Origin: Planktothrix agardhii NIES-204
Lineage (GTDB): Bacteria > Cyanobacteriota > Cyanobacteriia > Cyanobacteriales > Microcoleaceae
DNA length: 64,000 bases
Assembly: GCA_003609755.1 (NCBI GenBank)
Contig: AP017991.1
Coordinates: forward strand, 2,125,501 to 2,189,500
Reading direction: 5' to 3'
In this document: one piece after another, positions 41,501-49,742 of the stretch
How the letters are laid out: every line of letters begins with the position of its first letter
Numbering within the stretch: the stretch's first letter is position 1
The notes under the pieces: generated by a model
Databases searched by the model: none
Seen by the model: the letters and a program-made list of their open reading frames with translations, nothing else
What the model was told of the DNA's origin: nothing
Translations under genes and position numbers: made by a program

Positions 41501-42457
41501 GTGGCGCAGTTTAAGATTGAGTGTATTGAATCGAACACTGATACAGACCGGAGTCAGTACGGTAAATTTGTCTTAGAACCGTTAGAACGGGGCCAAGGGA
41601 CAACGGTTGGTAATGCTCTAAGACGGGTTTTACTATCGAACTTAGAAGGAACGGCGATTACATCGGCACGGTTTGCCAATGTTAATCATGAGTTTGCAAC
41701 AATTCAAGGGGTTCGGGAAGATGTTTTAGAGATTTTGCTGAACCTGAAAGAAGTTGTACTCAAGAGCTATACCCACCAAAAACAAATCGGTCGCTTAGAA
41801 GTTCAAGGCCCAGCGACGGTAACGGCGGGTCATTTTAAGTTGCCTTCAGAAGTTGAGGTTGTAGACAAAAACCAATATATCGCTACCCTATCCCCGGGAT
41901 CAACCTTGGAAATGGAAATCCAAGTTGATAAGGGTACTGGGTATCACGCCGTTGAGCGTAATCGGGACGAGGCACTGGCTGTAGATTTTCTCCAAATTGA
42001 TGCTGTGTTCATGCCTGTACGGAAAGTGAATTACACCGTCGAGGATGCACGGGTGGGTGGAACTGTAGAAAAAGACCGCCTGATCATTGAGATTTGGACA
42101 AATGGGAGTTTAACCCCCCAAGAAGCCATCAGCCAATCCGCGACCAAACTGGTGGACTTGTTCACTCCGTTGAAAGACATCACCTTGGAATCAATCAAAA
42201 GTGACCAGAATGATGATGTTGATCCGACCAGTCAAATCCCGATTGAAGAACTACAGTTATCAGTTCGGGCTTATAACTGTCTCAAACGCGCTCAAATCAA
42301 CTCGGTCGCAGACTTACGGGATTATACTCAAGAAGACCTATTAGAAATTAAAAACTTCGGTCAGAAGTCTGCGGAGGAGGTAATCGAGGCGTTACAAAAA
42401 CGCTTAGGGATTACACTGCCTCAAGAAAGGGCACCTAAATCAGTAGTTAGTAGTTAG
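41501..42457 (+). CDS. rpoA: RNA polymerase alpha subunit
   Basis: From GTG 41501 (MAQFKIECIESNTDTDRSQY) the subunit has 318 residues. AGGGAGG at 41487-41493 is an excellent ribosome-binding site for this start, while a TTG start at 41447 would add 18 unconserved residues. The N-terminal dimerisation domain has GQGTTVGNALRRVLLSNLEG. The C-terminal domain has NCLKRAQINSVADLRDYTQE and LEIKNFGQKSAEEVIEAL, which contacts UP elements and activators such as NtcA. The last residues (KSVVSS) run into a dispersed repeat. Confidence 0.97.
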   Translation: MAQFKIECIESNTDTDRSQYGKFVLEPLERGQGTTVGNALRRVLLSNLEGTAITSARFANVNHEFATIQGVREDVLEILLNLKEVVLKSYTHQKQIGRLEVQGPATVTAGHFKLPSEVEVVDKNQYIATLSPGSTLEMEIQVDKGTGYHAVERNRDEALAVDFLQIDAVFMPVRKVNYTVEDARVGGTVEKDRLIIEIWTNGSLTPQEAISQSATKLVDLFTPLKDITLESIKSDQNDDVDPTSQIPIEELQLSVRAYNCLKRAQINSVADLRDYTQEDLLEIKNFGQKSAEEVIEALQKRLGITLPQERAPKSVVSS

Positions 42458-42576
42458 TCATCAGTTATCAGGTAAGAATTTAAAGATAGTTCATTAACTC
42501 TTAATTCTTAAGCTGATAACTGTTTACTACTAACTCTTGCACTGATCACTGTTTACTAATAACTGATCACTGATTA
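42438..42576. repeat. Dispersed repeat block between rpoA and rplQ
   Basis: TCAGTAGTTAGTAGTTAGTC then ATCAGTTATCAGG on the left and TAATAACTGATCACTGATT on the right enclose CTTAATTCTTAAGCTGATAAC and ACTGTTTACTACTAACTC. The first copies fall inside the rpoA stop region and encode its final SVVSS. An internal CTTAATTCTTAAG palindrome is also present. Confidence 0.75.
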
Positions 42577-42609
42577 AACCACTCCATCATTTTCTATCTG
42601 AAGGTAATT

Positions 42610-42960
42610 ATGCGTCATCGTTGTCGTGTTCCCCAATTGGGCAAACCTGCTGATCAGCGAAAAGCATTGCTGCGATCGCTGGCTACAGAACTGATTCGCC
42701 ATGGCCGAATCACAACCACTAAAGTTAGAGCCAAAGCGGTACAATCAGAAGCAGAAAAAATGATTACCCTAGCTAAAGACGGCTCCTTAGCGGCCCGTCG
42801 CCAAGCCATGGGGTATATCTATGACAAACAACTGGTTCATTCGTTATTTGATGCGGCTCCATCACGGTATGGCTCTCGCAATGGGGGTTACACCCGGATT
42901 ATCAGAACTGTGAGCCGTCGAGGAGATAATGCAGAAATGGCTATTATTGAATTGGTGTAA
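42610..42960 (+). CDS. rplQ: 50S ribosomal protein L17
   Basis: A 116-residue L17 ([60 protein letters not shown]). GAAGGTAATT before the ATG is the ribosome-binding site. The stop codon is the first base group of the next repeat block, but here the coding sequence ends normally (AIIELV). Confidence 0.98.
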   Translation: MRHRCRVPQLGKPADQRKALLRSLATELIRHGRITTTKVRAKAVQSEAEKMITLAKDGSLAARRQAMGYIYDKQLVHSLFDAAPSRYGSRNGGYTRIIRTVSRRGDNAEMAIIELV

Positions 42961-43096
42961 TCAGTTAACAGTTAACAGTAAACGGTTATCAGTGTGAGAG
43001 TTAATAGTTAATAAGCTATCTTTGAATCCTTGCTGGATAACTAATAACTGATAACTGATAAATAATAACTGGTGACTGATAACTGATAACTGATTT
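42960..43096. repeat. Dispersed inverted repeat between rplQ and truA
   Basis: The left arm, AATCAGTTAACAGTTAACAG and TAAACGGTTATCAGT, and the right arm, ACTAATAACTGATAACTGAT and GGTGACTGATAACTGATAACTGATT in pieces, are complementary. GTGAGAGTTAATAGTTAATAAG lies between. The right arm ends 2 nt before the truA GTG, so the repeat may hide or provide translation signals for truA. Confidence 0.85.
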
Positions 43097-43098
43097 GT

Positions 43099-43905
43099 GT
43101 GATAGATCAACAGCGTATTGCCTTAGTGATTCAGTATCAGGGGACTCACTTTCAAGGTTGGCAGCGACAACCCAATCAACGGACAGTGCAGCAGGAAATT
43201 GAAACCGCGATCGCAACGGTAACTCAAGCTCCGGTTACACTCCACGCGGCAGGTCGCACCGATACTGGAGTTCACGCAGCGGCACAGGTGGCTCATTTTA
43301 ATGCCCCCAGCTATATTCCTGACTATCGTTGGGCGACAATTCTCAATAATCGTTTATCGGAGGATGTGTTGATTCGGGCATCTGCCTCCGTTCCTAGCTC
43401 CTGGCACGCTAGGTTTTCGGCAAAATGGCGTCGATATCGGTACACCCTCTATACAGATGCTCGACCCAACCTATTTGTCCGTCCTTTCAGTTGGCATTAC
43501 TATCATCATCCTTTAGATGAACAGTTAATCCAAGCCGCCCTGGAACAGTTAGTGGGATATAACCACTTATCGGCGTTTCAAAGGAGTGGAACCTCTCGCC
43601 CCCATGCTTGGGTAGACGTGCAGTTCGTCAGTTGTCAACGCCAAAATCCCTTCATCCATATTGAAGTACAAGCCAGTGGATTTCTATACGGAATGATGAG
43701 GTTGTTAGTCGGGTTACTGGTACAGGTGGGAAATGGGGAACGATCCCTAGAGGAATTTCGAGATATCTGGACTCAAGAACGCCGAGAACTTGTTAAATAT
43801 GCAGCGCCCGCCCAAGGACTTTGCTTATTGCGAGTCGGTTATCCAGAGTTTCCCTTTGAGCCTGATATTTGGTTTGACACCTTTCCTAAACTTGTCGTTG
43901 GTTGA
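43099..43905 (+). CDS. truA: tRNA pseudouridine(38-40) synthase TruA
   Basis: The 268-residue enzyme starts at GTG 43099, directly after the repeat. It carries IALVIQYQGTHFQGWQRQPN and the catalytic Asp in AAGRTDTGVHA, plus FLYGMMRLLVGLLVQVG near the C-terminus. It modifies U38-40 in the anticodon stem of many tRNAs. Location between rplQ and rplM matches other cyanobacteria. No Shine-Dalgarno sequence is visible because the repeat fills the upstream bases. Confidence 0.96.
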   Translation: MIDQQRIALVIQYQGTHFQGWQRQPNQRTVQQEIETAIATVTQAPVTLHAAGRTDTGVHAAAQVAHFNAPSYIPDYRWATILNNRLSEDVLIRASASVPSSWHARFSAKWRRYRYTLYTDARPNLFVRPFSWHYYHHPLDEQLIQAALEQLVGYNHLSAFQRSGTSRPHAWVDVQFVSCQRQNPFIHIEVQASGFLYGMMRLLVGLLVQVGNGERSLEEFRDIWTQERRELVKYAAPAQGLCLLRVGYPEFPFEPDIWFDTFPKLVVG

Positions 43906-43978
43906 TGGTAAACCGAGTAAGGTTTAACCCCTCAAAAGCCAACACTCCATTTATTCTTAAATTTAAGGACAATCAAGA

Positions 43979-44437
43979 ATGAGCACAAAAACCTTCCTGC
44001 CTTCGGAAGCTTCCCTAGAACCCAAATGGTATGTAATCGATGCTGCTGACCAACGTTTGGGTCGTTTAGCCACCGAAGTTGCCCGAATTATTCGGGGCAA
44101 AAATAAACCCATTTACACCCCTCATATCGACACGGGGGACTTTGTAATTATTGTCAATGCGGAAAAAATTGAAGTCACGGGTAAAAAACGCAGTCAAAAA
44201 CTGTATCGTCGTCACTCCGGTAGACCCGGTGGGATGAAAATTGAAACCTTTGAAAAATTGCAAGCCCGTATTCCAGAAAGAATTATTGAGCAGGCGATTA
44301 AGGGGATGTTACCCAAAAATGCTTTAGGACGTAACCTGTTTACTAAACTCAAAGTCTATGCGGGGCCTGATCATCCCCATGAAGCTCAAAAACCTGAAAC
44401 CTTAATCATCAATACTATTCCAACAGGAGGTAATTAA
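43979..44437 (+). CDS. rplM: 50S ribosomal protein L13
   Basis: A 152-residue L13 ([60 protein letters not shown]). It is an early 50S assembly protein. TTAAGGACAATCAAGA before the ATG contains an AAGGA site. Its stop overlaps the rpsI ATG by one base (TAATG). Confidence 0.98.
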   Translation: MSTKTFLPSEASLEPKWYVIDAADQRLGRLATEVARIIRGKNKPIYTPHIDTGDFVIIVNAEKIEVTGKKRSQKLYRRHSGRPGGMKIETFEKLQARIPERIIEQAIKGMLPKNALGRNLFTKLKVYAGPDHPHEAQKPETLIINTIPTGGN

Positions 44438-44847
44438 TGCAAGCAACTGATACTGGTCGTGCCGTTTACTGGGGAACTGGCCGTCGTAAATCTTCTGTAG
44501 CCCGGGTTCGACTGGTTCCGGGTACGGGTAAATTAACCATTAATGGTAAAGATGGGGATTTGTACCTGCAATACAACCAGGGCTATCTATCCGCGGCTAA
44601 GTCTCCCTTAGAAACCCTGGGCCTAGAAAATGACTATGATATTTTGGTCAATGCCAGTGGTGGTGGTTTGACTGGTCAAGCGGAGTCTATCCGTTTGGGT
44701 GTGGCCCGTGCTTTGTGTGAACTCAACCCCGATAACCGCAAACCCCTAAAAACCGAAGGGTACTTAACCCGTGACCCCCGGGCTACGGAGCGGAAAAAAT
44801 ATGGTTTACGCAAAGCGCGTAAGGCTCCTCAATACTCCAAACGTTAA
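44437..44847 (+). CDS. rpsI: 30S ribosomal protein S9
   Basis: A 136-residue S9 ([40 protein letters not shown]; the [14 protein letters not shown] tail). The C-terminal Lys-Arg tail reaches the P-site tRNA anticodon loop. GGAGG lies within the rplM 3' end 7 nt before the ATG, so the two are coupled. Confidence 0.98.
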   Translation: MQATDTGRAVYWGTGRRKSSVARVRLVPGTGKLTINGKDGDLYLQYNQGYLSAAKSPLETLGLENDYDILVNASGGGLTGQAESIRLGVARALCELNPDNRKPLKTEGYLTRDPRATERKKYGLRKARKAPQYSKR

Positions 44848-44947
44848 AAACCCCATGGGTTTACTTACCGTTTCGGTGTCTCCCGGGGGAATGATCCGGT
44901 GTTAAAATTGTTAGTTGACAACTCGTAAAATTTAGAACGTCAAAACC

Positions 44948-45175
44948 ATGCCTAAACCTGGTATTCACCCTGAATGGTATCCAGAGGCCGAAGTCTATTG
45001 TAACGGTGAATTAGTCACTACCGTTGGTTCTACACAGCCTCGACTTAATGTTGATGTGTGGTCAGGAAATCATCCTTTCTACACCGGAAATCAAAAAATT
45101 CTGGACACAGAAGGACGAGTTGAGCGCTTTCTGCGGAAATACGGGATGATCGACGATAAGCAGTCGGAAAAATAG
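44948..45175 (+). CDS. rpmE: 50S ribosomal protein L31 (zinc-less cyanobacterial form)
   Basis: A 75-residue L31 (MPKPGIHPEWYPEAEVYCNG; VDVWSGNHPFYTGNQKILDT). Only one of the four zinc-ligand cysteines of zinc-type L31 remains, which is the usual cyanobacterial/plastid state. It stabilises the 70S inter-subunit bridge. A 100-nt gap separates it from rpsI. Confidence 0.97.
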   Translation: MPKPGIHPEWYPEAEVYCNGELVTTVGSTQPRLNVDVWSGNHPFYTGNQKILDTEGRVERFLRKYGMIDDKQSEK

Positions 45176-45224
45176 CAAGGTTGTCGTTTGTCTGTGGTTA
45201 GTTGTATGTAGTGTTTATAGCAGG

Positions 45225-45256
45225 GAACACCGGAACACCGGAACACCGGAACACCG
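45225..45256. repeat. Four tandem copies of the octamer GAACACCG
   Basis: GAACACCG repeats four times without interruption (45225-45256) and is followed by GGGG. The same octamer occurs twice near 34172. It lies in the 319-nt gap between rpmE and prfA (45176-45494), in which I see no gene and no clear promoter. It is a simple-sequence repeat liable to length change by slippage. Confidence 0.85.
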
Positions 45257-45494
45257 GGGGAAAACACTTTACCGTCTGGGTTCCAAGATCTGTCTGGTGT
45301 CTTAACTGCCTTGGCGGTTGCTATATAACAGACAACTGACCGTTTTAAATCCAGGGCTAATAGGGTTGATTTCATCTCGAATTCACCCCGTGCCTATGCC
45401 CTGAATCAGATTTAGGGAATCTAAATCTTGAATTTCTGAGTAGGGACGTGCCATTAGCGCGTCTTTACCGAACCGACAAAGGACAACTGAGATT

Positions 45495-46604
45495 ATGGCT
45501 GATGCTTATCTTGTCGATAAACTCAAATCGATTGAACAAACCTTTAATGAGTTAACCCTCCGTTTAGCTGACCCTGATGTAGCTACTGACCCGGATGAAT
45601 TTCAACGGGTGGCAATGGCTCGCTCCTCAATGGAAGAAATTGTTTTAGCTTATCAGGACTGGAAAACGGCTCAAGAAGAACTGCTTGGCTCTCGTCAAGT
45701 CATGAAAGAAGCCGGGGATGACCTGGAAATGCGGGAAATGGCTGCTTTAGAAGTGGCGGAGTTGGAAGCTAAAATTAGTCGTCTTGAAATTCTTCTGAAA
45801 GTCCTGTTACTGCCCCGTGATCCTAATGATGATAAAAATATCATGTTGGAAATTCGGGCGGGAACCGGAGGGGAAGAAGCCAGTATTTGGGCGGGGGATT
45901 TAGTCCGAATGTATACCCGATATGCCGAAAGTCAGGGCTGGCGGGTAAGTATGGTCAGTGAGTCCGTCGCCGATATGGGGGGCTTTAAGGAGGCTATTTT
46001 AGAAATTCAAGGGAATAGCGTTTACAGCAAACTCAAATTTGAGGCGGGAGTTCATCGGGTTCAGCGTGTTCCGGTAACGGAGGCGGGTGGTCGGGTTCAT
46101 ACTTCTACGGCAACGGTGGCAATTATGCCCGAGGTCGATGAAGTGGAAATCGCTATTGACCCCAAGGATATTGAGATGACCACGGCTCGTTCCGGGGGTG
46201 CTGGTGGCCAAAATGTTAACAAGGTGGAAACGGCTGTTGACCTGTTCCATAAACCTTCGGGGATTCGGATTTTCTGTACCGAAGAACGGAGTCAGCTAAA
46301 AAACCGAGAACGGGCGATGCAGATTTTACGGGCCAAGTTGTACGAAGCAAAACTGCGGGAACAACAGGAAGCCGTAACTTCTATGCGACGTTCCCAGGTG
46401 GGAACCGGGTCACGTTCTGAAAAAATTCGGACTTATAACTATAAAGATAGTCGAGTTACGGATCACCGCTTAGGTGAAAACTTCACTCTAGCTAAGATTT
46501 TAGAAGGAAGTTTGGAAAGTGTACTCAGTGCCTGTATTGTTAAGGATCAAGAGGAAAGATTGGCTGAATTAGCAAATTCCACATCTAGTCCAGTTTCAGT
46601 GTAA
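45495..46604 (+). CDS. prfA: Peptide chain release factor 1
   Basis: A 369-residue RF1. The GGQ catalytic motif is in [18 protein letters not shown]; the domain 2 discriminator region carries [20 protein letters not shown], and an N-terminal helical domain begins [17 protein letters not shown]. It recognises UAA and UAG. A strong terminator follows. It is the last gene of the translation gene block. Confidence 0.97.
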   Translation: MADAYLVDKLKSIEQTFNELTLRLADPDVATDPDEFQRVAMARSSMEEIVLAYQDWKTAQEELLGSRQVMKEAGDDLEMREMAALEVAELEAKISRLEILLKVLLLPRDPNDDKNIMLEIRAGTGGEEASIWAGDLVRMYTRYAESQGWRVSMVSESVADMGGFKEAILEIQGNSVYSKLKFEAGVHRVQRVPVTEAGGRVHTSTATVAIMPEVDEVEIAIDPKDIEMTTARSGGAGGQNVNKVETAVDLFHKPSGIRIFCTEERSQLKNRERAMQILRAKLYEAKLREQQEAVTSMRRSQVGTGSRSEKIRTYNYKDSRVTDHRLGENFTLAKILEGSLESVLSACIVKDQEERLAELANSTSSPVSV

Positions 46605-46676
46605 TTCAAGGGGTTTTGGCTTTGATGAGTGTGATCACCGAGAGCGCCCATTAGGTTAGCCCTGGATGCGGAAAGT

Positions 46677-46706
46677 GCGAGAACTCTTTGGAGTCTCGCC
46701 TTTTTT
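46677..46706 (+). terminator. Rho-independent terminator after prfA
   Basis: GCGAGA-A-CTC pairs with GAG-TCTCGC around a TTTG loop and is followed by TTTTTT. This is a textbook intrinsic terminator, 73 nt after the prfA stop, and marks the end of the ribosomal superoperon. Confidence 0.9.
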
Positions 46707-46731
46707 ATAAATAAGTTTTAGAGATAAAAGT

Positions 46732-47139
46732 ATGCCTGAAAGCAAACTGAAACTCATGGTGGTTGATGATGAGCCAGATAATCTCGATCTGCTCTATCGG
46801 ACATTCCGGCGGGAATTTCAGGTATTTAGAGCCGATAGTCCTTCGGGGGCGATGAATATTCTCGACACCGAAGGGGAAATGGCGGTAATCATTTCTGACC
46901 AAAGTATGCCCGAAATGACTGGGATTGAGTTTTTCACCCAAGTTACCCAGCTTTTCCCTGATACCATTAGAATTCTGCTCACGGGTTATTCTGAAGATGC
47001 TTTGGATTTAGATTCTGGAAACATGGCATCAACTAATATCTTTAAGTGTATTACCAAACCCTGGGATCCTGAAGCTTTTAAAGCTATTATTCAAAAGGCG
47101 GTAGAAACCTATAAAGCAGCAAAGCAGAACACGGATTAA
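46732..47139 (+). CDS. Single-domain response regulator
   Basis: A 135-residue stand-alone receiver: acidic pair in MVVDDEPDNLDLLYRTF, phosphoacceptor D56 in VIISDQSMPEMTGIEF, T/S site in ILLTGYSED and Lys in CITKPWDPEAF. The sequence type resembles receivers of RpfG/HD-GYP proteins more than CheY. It has no output domain, so it must act on a partner; no kinase is adjacent. The last three residues (NTD) and stop lie in an inverted-repeat arm (47127-47141). Confidence 0.9.
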   Translation: MPESKLKLMVVDDEPDNLDLLYRTFRREFQVFRADSPSGAMNILDTEGEMAVIISDQSMPEMTGIEFFTQVTQLFPDTIRILLTGYSEDALDLDSGNMASTNIFKCITKPWDPEAFKAIIQKAVETYKAAKQNTD

Positions 47140-47251
47140 ACGGATTTCAGGGATTTCACAGATTAGGTTCCTTGCTGCGCTCAATTAAATATTAAGAGCC
47201 AAGCAAGAAGCGTAATCCGTGTAATCATCTTAATCAGTTTAATCCGTGTTC
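47127..47251. repeat. Inverted repeat GAACACGGATTAAAC ... GTTTAATCCGTGTTC
   Basis: Perfect 15-bp arms at 47127-47141 and 47237-47251 enclose about 95 nt with further partial complementarity (GATTTCAGGGATTTCACAGATT against AAGCGTAATCCGTGTAATC). This second repeat family, unrelated to the CAGT type, fills the gap between the response regulator and the ABC-F gene and again encodes the end of the upstream protein. Confidence 0.8.
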
Positions 47252-47281
47252 TTTCTTTTATTATAGTTAAGGAGATTCTCA

Positions 47282-48982
47282 ATGTTACGACTTGAACATA
47301 TTAGTAAAATTTATTCTACAGGTTTAGTTCTGAAAGATGTGAATTGGGAAGTTAAGCCGGGCGATCGCGTTGGTTTAGTCGGGGTAAATGGGGCGGGAAA
47401 ATCAACGCAATTAAAAATTATTGCGGGAGAAATGGAGCCGACTTCGGGGGAAATTATTCGTCCAGCAAGTTTGAAAATTGCCTATTTAACCCAAGAATTT
47501 GAAGTCAACCCCACCCATACGGTGCGGGAAGAATTTTGGACGGTATTTAAAGCCGCTAATCAAATTCAAGAATCCTTGACCGAGGTACAACATGAAATGC
47601 AAACCGCCAGTCCAGAGGAGTTAGATCAATTAATTAAAAAATTAGATCGTTTACATCGAGATTTTGAAGCGATTGGCGGGTATACTTTAGAGTCTCAAAT
47701 TGAGAAAATATTACCGGAAATGGGGTTTGAGTCGGAAGATGGCGATCGCTTAGTTAGTGCTTTTAGTGGCGGTTGGCAAATGCGTATGAGTTTAGGAAAG
47801 ATTTTACTCCAAGAACCGGATTTATTATTATTAGATGAACCGACTAACCATTTAGATTTAGAAACCATTGAGTGGTTAGAAGTTTATCTTAAAGGGTTAA
47901 CAACTCCGATGGTAATTGTTTCCCATGACCGAGAATTTTTAGATCGTCTTTGTACCCAAATTGTGGAAACAGAACAGGGGGTTTCTAAAACCTATTTAGG
48001 GAATTATTCGGCTTATTTACAACAAAAAGAAGAAGCGGAATTAGCTCAATTAAGTGCCTATGACCGCCAGCAAAAAGAGTTAGAAAAACAACAGGCTTTT
48101 GTAGAACGATTCCGGGCTAGTGCCACCCGCAGTACCCAGGCCAAAAGTCGGGAAAAACAACTGGATAAAATAGAACGAATTGAAGCCCCCAGTTCTTCTT
48201 CTGGGACCCTAAAATTTCGATTTCCGGCTTCGGTAAGAAGTGGTCGAGAAGTTGTCAATATTCAAGATTTAACCCATTTTTATGATAACAAAGTTTTGTT
48301 TTTAGGGACAGATTTATTAGTAGAAAGGGGCGATCGCATTGCCTTTTTAGGGCCGAATGGTTGCGGAAAATCTACCCTACTGCGTTTAATTATGGGTTTA
48401 GAAGAAGCAACGGAGGGCAAGGTTGGTTTAGGAGAACATAACGTTATTCCAGGATATTTTGAACAAAATCAAGCCGAGGCATTAGATTTAGAAAAAACCG
48501 TTATGGATACTATCCATGATGAAGTTCCTGAATGGAAAAATGAAGAAGTTCGGACTTTATTGGGACGGTTTTTATTTAGTGGAGATACGGTTTTAAAACA
48601 GGTTAATGCGTTAAGTGGAGGGGAAAAAGCTCGTTTAGCCTTAGCAAAATTATTACTCCAACCTGTGAATTGCTTAATTTTAGATGAACCTACAAACCAT
48701 TTAGATATTCCCGCCAAAGAAATGTTAGAGGAAGCAATTCAACATTACGATGGAACGGTTTTAATTGTTTCCCATGATCGGTATTTTATTTCTAAAGTTG
48801 CCAATAAAATTGTCGAAATTCGTGACGGAGAGTTTCGGGTTTATTTAGGGGATTATCATTATTATCTGGATAAACTAGCGGAGGAGAAGGAACAAGCACA
48901 GTTAGCAAAATTAGAAGCGGAGAAAGCAGCTAAAAAAGCAGCTAAAGATGCTAAGAAAAAAGCCAATGCTAAACAAAAATAA
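47282..48982 (+). CDS. ABC-F family ATPase (ribosome-associated type)
   Basis: A 566-residue protein with two ABC domains and no membrane helices. Walker A motifs are GVNGAGKST and GPNGCGKST, signatures FSGGWQMRM and LSGGEKARLA, Walker B LLLLDEPTNHLD and CLILDEPTNHLD. The inter-domain linker (about 240-310) is charged, as in ABC-F proteins that act in the ribosomal E site. The C-terminal Ala/Lys-rich coil (AEKAAKKAAKDAKKKANAK) resembles Uup-type tails. TAAGGAGATTCTC gives a strong ribosome-binding site. The exact subfamily (EttA, Uup, YbiT-like) cannot be fixed by eye. Confidence 0.93.
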   Translation: MLRLEHISKIYSTGLVLKDVNWEVKPGDRVGLVGVNGAGKSTQLKIIAGEMEPTSGEIIRPASLKIAYLTQEFEVNPTHTVREEFWTVFKAANQIQESLTEVQHEMQTASPEELDQLIKKLDRLHRDFEAIGGYTLESQIEKILPEMGFESEDGDRLVSAFSGGWQMRMSLGKILLQEPDLLLLDEPTNHLDLETIEWLEVYLKGLTTPMVIVSHDREFLDRLCTQIVETEQGVSKTYLGNYSAYLQQKEEAELAQLSAYDRQQKELEKQQAFVERFRASATRSTQAKSREKQLDKIERIEAPSSSSGTLKFRFPASVRSGREVVNIQDLTHFYDNKVLFLGTDLLVERGDRIAFLGPNGCGKSTLLRLIMGLEEATEGKVGLGEHNVIPGYFEQNQAEALDLEKTVMDTIHDEVPEWKNEEVRTLLGRFLFSGDTVLKQVNALSGGEKARLALAKLLLQPVNCLILDEPTNHLDIPAKEMLEEAIQHYDGTVLIVSHDRYFISKVANKIVEIRDGEFRVYLGDYHYYLDKLAEEKEQAQLAKLEAEKAAKKAAKDAKKKANAKQK

Positions 48983-49057
48983 TATCCTCAGATGAGAAGT
49001 GGGATAGGTTTTGAGGATTAATATTAAGGAAACAGCGAATTAACACAAGGCAAAAAC

Positions 49058-49705
49058 ATGAGTGTAACTTTTCCTATTCAAGCGATTAAACTCACTCCGG
49101 GCAGCCAGATTACTATTTCTAACCTGTCTTGGCAAGATTTCGAGGAGATTTTGATTGACTTAGGAGAAAAACGCAACAGTCGCGTTACCTACGACCGAGG
49201 AACCCTAGAAATTATGTCCCCTTTGGCACTGCATGAACGTCCCCATCGGATTATCGCCGATATCCTTAAAACGATTTTAGATATTCAAGGGCGCGACTGG
49301 GAGGATTTTGGTTCAACGACCCTCAAACGTCCACCGATTGGCGGAATAGAACCCGATACTTGCTTTTATATCGAAAATGCCCAACGGGTGCAAGGTTGTA
49401 CCAACTTAGATTTAAAACAGTATCCACCCCCAGACTTAGCAATAGAAGCGGATGTTACCTCTAAAACGACTTTAGATGTCTACGAAGCCATCGGAGTTCC
49501 TGAAGTTTGGATTTATCGAAATCAACAGTTAAAAATTTACTTACTTTCTGATCAAGGTTACACTGAAACTTTTGATAGTCCTACCTTTCCTGAGTTATCC
49601 CTAACGGAACTTATTCCACAATTGGTGCAAAAAGCGATTGATGCTGGAACTAGCAAAATGTTACGAGAATTAAGAACCGAAACAGTCATCAGTCATCATG
49701 TATAA
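49058..49705 (+). CDS. Uma2 family (DUF820) PD-(D/E)XK endonuclease-like protein
   Basis: A 215-residue member of the Uma2/DUF820 family, greatly expanded in cyanobacteria. Key segments are SWQDFEEILIDLGEKRNSRV, ALHERPHRIIADILKTIL, GIEPDTCFYIENA (core Asp) and PPDLAIEADVTSKT (Glu-x-Asp in place of the usual E-x-x), then GVPEVWIYRNQQLKIYLL. These are PD-(D/E)XK fold landmarks; the cellular role is not established. The C-terminal TVISHHV is encoded by ACAGTCATCAGTCATCAT, a piece of the dispersed repeat family. Confidence 0.88.
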   Translation: MSVTFPIQAIKLTPGSQITISNLSWQDFEEILIDLGEKRNSRVTYDRGTLEIMSPLALHERPHRIIADILKTILDIQGRDWEDFGSTTLKRPPIGGIEPDTCFYIENAQRVQGCTNLDLKQYPPPDLAIEADVTSKTTLDVYEAIGVPEVWIYRNQQLKIYLLSDQGYTETFDSPTFPELSLTELIPQLVQKAIDAGTSKMLRELRTETVISHHV

Positions 49706-49742
49706 TGTTCAGATAACTCGGAATTGATTTTATATTGATTTA

